From contig CALJUJ010000367.1 of the NCBI GenBank assembly GCA_937975525.1, positions 1 through 11,049 of the forward strand: a stretch of 11,049 bases of DNA, given 5' to 3'. Source of the DNA: an uncultured bacterium (GTDB taxonomy: Bacteria > Desulfobacterota > Binatia > HRBIN30). Below are positions 6,492-11,049 of the stretch, one piece after another. The position numbers were made by a program, and so were the translations under genes. The notes below the pieces were generated by a model, which saw nothing but the letters and a program-made list of their open reading frames with translations, was not told the DNA's origin and did no database searches. The stretch's first letter is position 1. The number at the start of each line of letters is the position of its first letter.

Positions 6492-7487
6492 TCAGCCGAC
6501 CGCAGCGCTCGTGCGCGCGGCTCGTTGCGTCGCAACGACGAGCGGGTGCGCGGCCAAGTCCAGCGCCTCGGTGATCTCCGGCGCGAGCAGGCCGGCGCGC
6601 CGCGCGCTGGTCAGCAGGTGCGGCAAGCGCCTTCCCGCCAGCACTTCGTCGGCCTCGGTCCGGTTGATCGCCTGCTGCTCGACGAGCATGCGCCTGCCCC
6701 TTGCCTCGGCGTCGGTCACGCCCGCTTCCCGCAGGCGGGCGACGACTCGTCCGAGGACGATCGGTCCGGGCTGGTCGGCAACGAAGCCGAGGATCTGCGG
6801 CAGCCAGTGGCGTGCGAATTCGATGCGCTCGTCGAGCGTGTGCTGCTTCATCCACTCGTCGATGTAGAGCACGCCGAAACCCATGTGACGGCTCTCGTCG
6901 CGGGTGATCAAGGTGAGGATGTCGCGCAGCAGCGGATTCGTGGCGTGGGTGGCGATACCCTCGAACAAGCCCATCGCCAGGCTCTCGAGGAAGAACTGCT
7001 CGGTTGCGATCAGGCGCAGCGGGTCGTGGCTCTGGAGAAGCGACTCGAACATCATCTCGGTGCCGAAGTCGATCTCCTCGACCTCTTCGTCCATCTTGTC
7101 GAGGAATCGATGGTACGCGAGGTGATGGCGCGCTTCGTCCATCGCCTGGGCGACCGCGTGGTTGCGGTAGTCCTCCTGGGGGAGCAGCAGTGCCAGCTTG
7201 GCGCAGACGTCCTGCGCAACCGCCTCGCCCAACTTGAGAATGCCGAGGATGCGTCCGACGCCACGGCGGGTCGCGTGGACCTTCACCTCGTGCGGCAGCT
7301 CGCGGAACGTCGGTGTCTTCGAGAATGCGCCCCACTCGAACGCGACCAGCGGGTCGTCCTTGGGCACGGGCGTCGACCAGTCGACGTCGTTCTCGATGTC
7401 CCAATCGGCGGAGTGAGCCTTCGCGAACAGGGCGTTGATGCCCTGGTGCCCGGTGTTCTTCAGCTGGGCGAGCTCTCGTGTGCGCAT
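6492..7487 (-). CDS. Ferritin-like diiron-carboxylate protein, probable oxygenase/oxidase
   Basis: The 331-residue soluble, helical protein shows the diiron carboxylate pattern of the ribonucleotide-reductase-R2/bacterial-monooxygenase fold: Glu88 (LGEAVAQD), Glu118-A-R-His121 (MDEARHH), Glu163 or Glu168 (TEQFFLES) and Glu198-S-R-His201 (RDESRHMGFG). The two E-x-x-H pairs about 80 residues apart, with single carboxylates before each, are what such proteins use to bind two irons and activate oxygen. I cannot name a subfamily or substrate; R2-like oxidases, AurF-like N-oxygenases and hydroxylases share this layout. The ATG at 7487 has no clear ribosome site. It lies 65 bp downstream of the AbrB-like gene on the same strand and may be co-transcribed with it. 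It converges on the exported-protein pair with only 21 bp between stops and no evident terminator. Confidence 0.75.
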   Translation of the reverse strand: MRTRELAQLKNTGHQGINALFAKAHSADWDIENDVDWSTPVPKDDPLVAFEWGAFSKTPTFRELPHEVKVHATRRGVGRILGILKLGEAVAQDVCAKLALLLPQEDYRNHAVAQAMDEARHHLAYHRFLDKMDEEVEEIDFGTEMMFESLLQSHDPLRLIATEQFFLESLAMGLFEGIATHATNPLLRDILTLITRDESRHMGFGVLYIDEWMKQHTLDERIEFARHWLPQILGFVADQPGPIVLGRVVARLREAGVTDAEARGRRMLVEQQAINRTEADEVLAGRRLPHLLTSARRAGLLAPEITEALDLAAHPLVVATQRAARTSAAVG

Positions 7488-7497
7488 GTCGACTTGA

Positions 7498-7537
7498 CGT
7501 AGCGCCTGTGCCGGCCTCGGGCAATGCGGCCGCTACG
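7498..7537. repeat. Inverted repeat between the AbrB-like and diiron genes
   Basis: CGTAGCG (7498-7504) and CGCTACG (7531-7537) are exact inverted copies separated by 26 nt. Two further pairs (CC/GG) form if one base is bulged. The element fills most of the 65-bp gap before the diiron start. It could be an operator for a dimeric regulator such as the adjacent AbrB-like protein, or an RNA hairpin. No T-run follows it on either strand. Confidence 0.3.
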
Positions 7538-7552
7538 AAAACGTGCTGCAGC

Positions 7553-7732
7553 TCAGCGCCGTCCCACCTTCTCCAGGTATTCGGCGAAGCGCCTTGCCTT
7601 GCGCCGAACGACGATGCTCTCGCCATCGAGCTCGACCGTGAGCGGGTCGCCCGCGCGCAGGCCGAGGTCGGCGCGTACCTTGCGCGGAAGGACGATCTCC
7701 CCTCGCGCCCCAAGCTGTACGATGTCTGCCAT
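7553..7732 (-). CDS. AbrB/MazE/SpoVT-type swapped-hairpin DNA-binding protein
   Basis: This 59-residue protein is almost entirely one AbrB/SpoVT domain. GARGEIVLPRKVRADLGLR (8-26) is the DNA-contact loop-hinge-helix region (usual form KGQ-ITIP-x-x-IR-x-x-LGL), followed by AGDPLTVELDGESIVVRRK (27-45), the second hairpin of the swapped dimer. The basic tail RKARRFAEYLEKVGRR is typical of antitoxin-like or transition-state-type members. ATG 7732 was chosen because the domain starts there; the frame remains open upstream to 7975 but only as antisense of bioF. No ribosome site is obvious, so a near-leaderless start is possible. Only 100 bp separate it from the divergent bioF start. No toxin gene (PIN, MazF or similar) lies beside it, so it may act as a local regulator of the two divergent units. 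That role is an inference. Confidence 0.8.
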   Translation of the reverse strand: MADIVQLGARGEIVLPRKVRADLGLRAGDPLTVELDGESIVVRRKARRFAEYLEKVGRR

Positions 7733-7832
7733 CGTCACGCAGGCTACGGCAGGCCGCACGGTCGGGCAAGAATGGTGGCGGCACCGGTGGGTGCAATTGA
7801 AGAATTCCGCCGAAACCTTCACGATCGCTGCG

Positions 7833-8999
7833 ATGGGCGACGCTTCCTTCTTCGACGACGCGCTGGCGCGCCGCGAGGCGGCGGGCTTGCGTAGGCACCT
7901 GCGCTGGGTTGCCGGCGAGCAGGATCGTTGGGTCGAGGTCGATGGGCGCAGAGCCCTGTCGTTGTGCTCCAACAACTACCTCGGGCTCGCGAACCATCCG
8001 GCGCTGCGCGAGGCGGCGGCGCAAGCGCTCGACGCCTACGGCGTCGGCGCCGGCGCGTCGCGTCTGGTGTCGGGCTCGATGCATGCGCACCGCGACCTGG
8101 AAGCGTCGCTCGCCGAGCTCAAGGGAAGCGAAGCGGCCCTGGTGTTCACGTCGGGCTACCACGCCAACATCGGCACCATCGCCTCGCTGGTGGGTCCGGG
8201 CGACGACGTGTTCAGCGACCAGCTCAACCATGCCAGCTTGATCGACGGGTGCCGGCTGTCGCGCGCGCGCATCCATGTCTATCCGCACAACGACGTCGAG
8301 CGCCTCGAGGCGCTGTTGGCCGCCAGCGCTGGGCGCCGCAAGCTGATCGTGACCGATTCCGTGTTCAGCATGGACGGGGACGAGGCGCCGTTACCGGCGA
8401 TCTGCGACCTCGCCGACCGCTTCGGAGCGATGACGCTCGTCGACGAAGCGCACGCCACCGGTGTCGTCGGGCCCGGCGGCAGCGGTGTCGTCGGCCGCGA
8501 CCGCCTGGGCGACCGCGTCACCGTGCAGATGGGCACGCTCGGCAAAGCTCTCGGCTGCTTCGGCGCGTTCGTCGTGGGCCGGCACAGCGTCATCGAGTAC
8601 CTGATCAACGAAGCACGCAGCTTCGTGTTCACCACCGCCCTCCCGCCGATGATCGTCGCGGCGGCTCGCGCTGCCGTTGCTCTCGCGCGGGAGGATGATG
8701 CCCGGCGGGCGCGGCTGGCGGCCAACGCCGCCCGCCTGCACCAGGGGCTCGGCGAGCTCGGCTACGATGTGCCGCACTGCTCCCACATCCTGCCGATCAT
8801 CGTCGGCGATCCCGATCAAACGATGGCCATGTGCGAGGATCTCCTCGAGCGTGGCGTGTTCGCGCAGGGCATCCGCCCGCCGACCGTACCCGCCGGGACG
8901 TCCCGCCTGCGGGTGACCCTGATGGCGACCCACACCGACGACGACATCGCCCATGCGTTGCGCGCCTTCGCGGCGGTGCGGGCCGCGGGGCGGGCATGA
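7833..8999 (+). CDS. bioF: 8-amino-7-oxononanoate synthase (alpha-oxoamine synthase family)
   Basis: BioF is a cytoplasmic PLP enzyme that condenses pimeloyl-ACP or -CoA with L-alanine, with loss of CO2, as an early step of biotin ring assembly. At 388 residues it has the usual length. Landmarks are SNNYLGL (46-52), YGVGAGASR (69-77), the PLP-stacking His133 (NHAS), DEAHATG (204-210), the Schiff-base Lys238 in GTLGKALG, and the C-terminal IRPPTVPAGTSRLRVTL (347-363), which is especially BioF-like. ATG 7833 gives the expected N-terminus; the open frame upstream is antisense to the AbrB-like gene. The ribosome site is weak. Its stop overlaps the next start as ATGA. No bioA, bioD or bioB is nearby, so another alpha-oxoamine synthase role (other acyl donor or amino acid) remains possible; the motif set favours BioF over serine palmitoyltransferase or glycine C-acetyltransferase. 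Confidence 0.85.
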   Translation: MGDASFFDDALARREAAGLRRHLRWVAGEQDRWVEVDGRRALSLCSNNYLGLANHPALREAAAQALDAYGVGAGASRLVSGSMHAHRDLEASLAELKGSEAALVFTSGYHANIGTIASLVGPGDDVFSDQLNHASLIDGCRLSRARIHVYPHNDVERLEALLAASAGRRKLIVTDSVFSMDGDEAPLPAICDLADRFGAMTLVDEAHATGVVGPGGSGVVGRDRLGDRVTVQMGTLGKALGCFGAFVVGRHSVIEYLINEARSFVFTTALPPMIVAAARAAVALAREDDARRARLAANAARLHQGLGELGYDVPHCSHILPIIVGDPDQTMAMCEDLLERGVFAQGIRPPTVPAGTSRLRVTLMATHTDDDIAHALRAFAAVRAAGRA

Positions 9000-10210
9000 G
9001 TCCTGTGTCCTGGTCGCGGCGCCTCTGGAGTGCCGAGGTGGACGCGACGCGTGCGGCACGGGCGCGTTGGTTGCCCCCTGCCGTCGTCGCGTGCGTCGTC
9101 GTGTACATCTTCGTCGAGCTTCTCCTCGTGCCCCCGAGCGACGAGTTCGCCACGCTCGCCGATCTCCGGATGTTGGGCACGATGCCGTTGGCGTGGATCG
9201 CCCTGGTGGCGGTGACGTTCGCGGTGCGGTTGGCGGTATCGGTGGTAGGGTACTTCGTTCACGCCGAACGCGTCGACCGCGTCCGTCTGCGTCGCAATCT
9301 GATGGTCTACGCGCCGGCGGCGGGGATCCAGGTGCTGCTCGCCGCCGCCGTCGCCGCGGTGGCGACGACGCTGTGGCCGGCCGTCGAGCTCGCGGGCGTG
9401 CTGCACGTGCTGGAAGAGGCGGTCGACCGCTGGGTGCCGACACTGGTGGAACTTCCGGCGATGCCCTGGGCGATCTTTCTGGGCTGGACGCTCTACTCGT
9501 TCACTGCCTACTTCGTCCACTGGCTCGGCCATCGCTCGCGGCTTCTCTGGCATGTGTGCCACGCGCCGCACCATCTGCCGGACTACCTGCACCCGCTGGG
9601 TGCGCCCTTGGCTTTCGGCTTCGACTTCCTCGTCTGGATTCCGCGCGTCGCTTGCGCCACTCTGGCGGCGAAGCTGTTCGCGTCGGAACCGTTGGTTCTC
9701 GAGGTCGGCTTGCTCGCCCTATGCGCCTACTGCTTCGAGATCTTCAACCACTCCAGCGTGCACTACGAATTGTGCCAGCGGAACCGGCTACTGCGCTTCG
9801 CCACCAGTCTGTTCGGCGGCCATGGAGCCTACCACTACGTGCACCATTCGTCGGCGCGCGAGCACCAGGTCGCCAACCTCGGCGGCGGCGCGTTCCTGAT
9901 GTGGGATCGCCTGCTCGGGACGTTCGTCGAGCCCCCGCGGGAGCGCCCGGCCATCGGCTGGACCGGTGATCCGGCGATCCGTCTCAACCCATTGCGTGTG
10001 GTTTTCGGCGGCGCCGCCCGGATCGCCTACGAGCTGCGCCACAACCCAGGGCTCGCCGAACGCCTGCGGATCGTCTTCGGACCGATCGACTACATGCCTC
10101 CGCGAACGCGCGACTTCGTCACCAAGCCACCAGCCCCGGCGCAGCCCGCCACGCTACTCGGATACGTGGGCGACGCCCGCGTCGAGGCGAGCAACCAGGT
10201 CGTCGGGTAG
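8996..10210 (+). CDS. Membrane fatty acid hydroxylase / sterol desaturase superfamily protein
   Basis: Members of this superfamily are integral membrane enzymes that hydroxylate or desaturate lipids, using oxygen and two irons held by histidine boxes. The 404-residue product has hydrophobic segments at about 27-45, 64-88, 104-126, 155-174, 205-226 and 231-250. The histidine boxes are H175-x3-H179, H186-x2-H189-x2-H192-H193, then H280-x2-H283-H284 and H290, the complete pattern for PF04116-type enzymes. An additional N-H-S-S-V-H (251-256) lies between. The N-terminal region before the first box is longer than in minimal members. The start overlaps the bioF stop by 4 bp (ATGA), so the two are translated together. 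Substrate is unknown; sphingoid, sterol or other acyl-chain hydroxylation are family precedents. The last 57 bp overlap the convergent DUF533 gene. Confidence 0.88.
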   Translation: MSPVSWSRRLWSAEVDATRAARARWLPPAVVACVVVYIFVELLLVPPSDEFATLADLRMLGTMPLAWIALVAVTFAVRLAVSVVGYFVHAERVDRVRLRRNLMVYAPAAGIQVLLAAAVAAVATTLWPAVELAGVLHVLEEAVDRWVPTLVELPAMPWAIFLGWTLYSFTAYFVHWLGHRSRLLWHVCHAPHHLPDYLHPLGAPLAFGFDFLVWIPRVACATLAAKLFASEPLVLEVGLLALCAYCFEIFNHSSVHYELCQRNRLLRFATSLFGGHGAYHYVHHSSAREHQVANLGGGAFLMWDRLLGTFVEPPRERPAIGWTGDPAIRLNPLRVVFGGAARIAYELRHNPGLAERLRIVFGPIDYMPPRTRDFVTKPPAPAQPATLLGYVGDARVEASNQVVG

Positions 10211-10840
10211 CTGAAGCCGGCTGGCCAAGAGCTGCAGGTAGGCCTTTTCCGCGGCGTGATCCGGATCGATGGCGAGTCGCGAGACCGCGTAGATCTCGGT
10301 CGCGAGCTCGAGTGAATCGACACCGCGCACGACGGCGTCGATGTCGAGCGGCGCTCGCAGCTCGTCCATGAGCAGAGCCTTGTCGTCGTTGCCGAGCTGC
10401 AGGTCGTCGATCTTCGCGAAGATCCGTTGCTGCTCGGATGCGTCGAGATGCCCGTCCGCCTTCGCTGCGGCAATCATCGCCCGCAGCAGACGCAGAGAGA
10501 GGTCGTCGCGTGCCGCCGGGGCCGTGGGCAGGAAAGCGGATCCTTCGGCCGCGCGTTCCCATCGTTCGGGCAACTCCGCCGGGCTGCCGCCACCTGCGGC
10601 GACGGGGCGGCCCTGTCCCTGCTGGCTCGCCTGCCAATCCCGGTACGCCTTCCAGGCGAATCCGCCGACGGCGGCGATGGTTCCCATCTTGACGGCGGAC
10701 TTGCCGAGCTTGCGACCCTTCTTCGAGCCCAGAAGCAGGCCTGCGAGTCCGCCGAGTGCCGCGCCTTTCAGGAGGTCGTTCGAGGCGCTCGAACGGCCGC
10801 CTCCGAGTAGCTGTTCGAGGATGCGTTGTGGATCGGCCAT
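10154..10840 (-). CDS. YebE-like DUF533 protein with TerB-like C-terminal domain
   Basis: The 228-residue protein resembles the YebE/DUF533 family of inner-membrane-associated proteins of unknown biochemical role. N-terminal MADPQRILEQLLGG is followed by a Gly/Ala/Leu-rich membrane-like stretch (26-38), a basic patch (GSKKGRKLGK, 38-47) and GTIAAVGGFAWKAYRDWQ (53-70), characteristic of YebE. A low-complexity spacer (about 71-110) leads to an acidic helical TerB-like domain (113-226) with AAAKADGHLDASEQQRI (124-140), where the D-x-H-x-D acidic cluster resembles the metal-binding loop of tellurite-resistance TerB. The start at 10840 is fixed by AAAGGAG 7 nt upstream. It stands alone on the minus strand and its 3' end overlaps the membrane hydroxylase gene by 57 bp. 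Envelope stress association is known for some family members only by expression; I infer nothing firmer here. Confidence 0.82.
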   Translation of the reverse strand: MADPQRILEQLLGGGRSSASNDLLKGAALGGLAGLLLGSKKGRKLGKSAVKMGTIAAVGGFAWKAYRDWQASQQGQGRPVAAGGGSPAELPERWERAAEGSAFLPTAPAARDDLSLRLLRAMIAAAKADGHLDASEQQRIFAKIDDLQLGNDDKALLMDELRAPLDIDAVVRGVDSLELATEIYAVSRLAIDPDHAAEKAYLQLLASRLQLPDDLVARLDAGVAHVSE

Positions 10841-10847
10841 CGCCGTT

Positions 10848-10854
10848 CTCCTTT
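10848..10854 (-). promoter_or_regulatory. Ribosome binding site of the DUF533 gene
   Basis: AAAGGAG on the minus strand is followed by a 7-nt spacer and the ATG at 10840. It is the best-spaced ribosome site in the window and rejects the in-frame upstream starts as far as 11017. Confidence 0.7.
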
Positions 10855-10961
10855 CGTTCCGCTCCTCCACATGAAGAAGGCCGCCGAGGGCGATTGCAAG
10901 ATGCCCCGCGCCCGTCCGTCCACGGGAACCGCCGGTGCTGGATTTTCCGGTTGGGAAGCCG

Positions 10962-11048
10962 CTAGGAGATGGACGCGAGGTTGCCCTTGACCGATTGGAC
11001 GCCGAAGCCGCCACCACTCGCGACCGCCTGGTCGCATCGCGTCGATCC
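10962..11048 (-). CDS. Possible C-terminal end of an unidentified protein, cut by the right edge
   Basis: A minus-strand frame enters from the right edge and ends at TAG 10964-10962, encoding 28 residues that finish V-A-S-G-G-G-F-G-V-Q-S-V-K-G-N-L-A-S-I-S. The small, Gly/Ser-rich, weakly beta composition looks more like a real protein end than the Arg-rich alternatives in the other two minus frames. It would be followed after 121 bp by the DUF533 gene on the same strand. No family can be assigned from so short a piece. Confidence 0.35.
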   Translation of the reverse strand, partial: GSTRCDQAVASGGGFGVQSVKGNLASIS

Positions 11049-11049
11049 A

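Noticed and set aside
7553..7732. A toxin-antitoxin pair
   Set aside because: The small protein is antitoxin-like in fold, but neither neighbour resembles a toxin. The adjacent diiron gene has full metal-ligand motifs.
7733..7975. N-terminal extension of the AbrB-like protein to 140 residues
   Set aside because: The added 81 residues are antisense to the bioF start and basic/low-complexity; the AbrB domain begins at Met 7732.
10924..10951. Inverted repeat AACCG...CGGTT as a terminator of the right-edge gene
   Set aside because: The arms are only 5 bp with a long loop, and the run of four T/A is inside the loop rather than after the stem.

Overview
The window is one stretch of a GC-rich bacterial chromosome. 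Coding density is high, intergenic gaps are short and start/stop codons often overlap. The mix of genes is a large NAD-dependent glutamate dehydrogenase, an amidohydrolase-2 family protein, secreted proteins with a Pro/Thr-rich spacer, BioF, a membrane fatty-acid-hydroxylase-type protein and a YebE-like DUF533 protein. This fits an environmental proteobacterium-like lineage of the former Deltaproteobacteria or Candidatus Binatota type. That placement is an inference from gene style, not from a marker gene. I see no rRNA, tRNA, CRISPR array, insertion sequence or phage gene.

Layout. (1) Positions 1-2757, minus strand: a GNAT acetyltransferase overlaps the start of a NAD-glutamate dehydrogenase, whose catalytic half lies beyond the left edge. 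(2) 2907-4265, plus strand, divergent from the GNAT gene: an amidohydrolase-2 family protein that has lost most of the expected metal-binding residues. (3) 4426-6470, plus strand: two tandem paralogous exported proteins of unknown function. The second carries an N-terminal Pro/Thr-rich spacer and is cut by an in-frame TAA inside the conserved domain, although homologous coding sequence continues for 80 more codons. (4) 6492-7732, minus strand: a small AbrB/SpoVT-type DNA-binding protein followed by a ferritin-like diiron protein. (5) 7833-10210, plus strand, divergent from (4): bioF overlapping by ATGA a membrane histidine-box hydroxylase/desaturase. (6) 10154-10840, minus strand: a DUF533/YebE-like protein whose 3' end overlaps the hydroxylase gene by 57 bp. 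(7) At the right edge, on the minus strand, there may be the last 28 codons of another protein.

How the genes may work together. GNAT plus glutamate dehydrogenase looks like a translationally coupled nitrogen-metabolism unit. The divergent block around 7.5-10.2 kb combines an alpha-oxoamine synthase with two different oxygen-type diiron proteins and a small transition-state-type regulator. BioF alone suggests biotin synthesis, but no bioA, bioB or bioD is in the window, and coupling to a membrane hydroxylase would also suit lipid or aminoketone modification. The best leads for a second look are this block, the degenerate amidohydrolase and the stop-interrupted exported paralogue.
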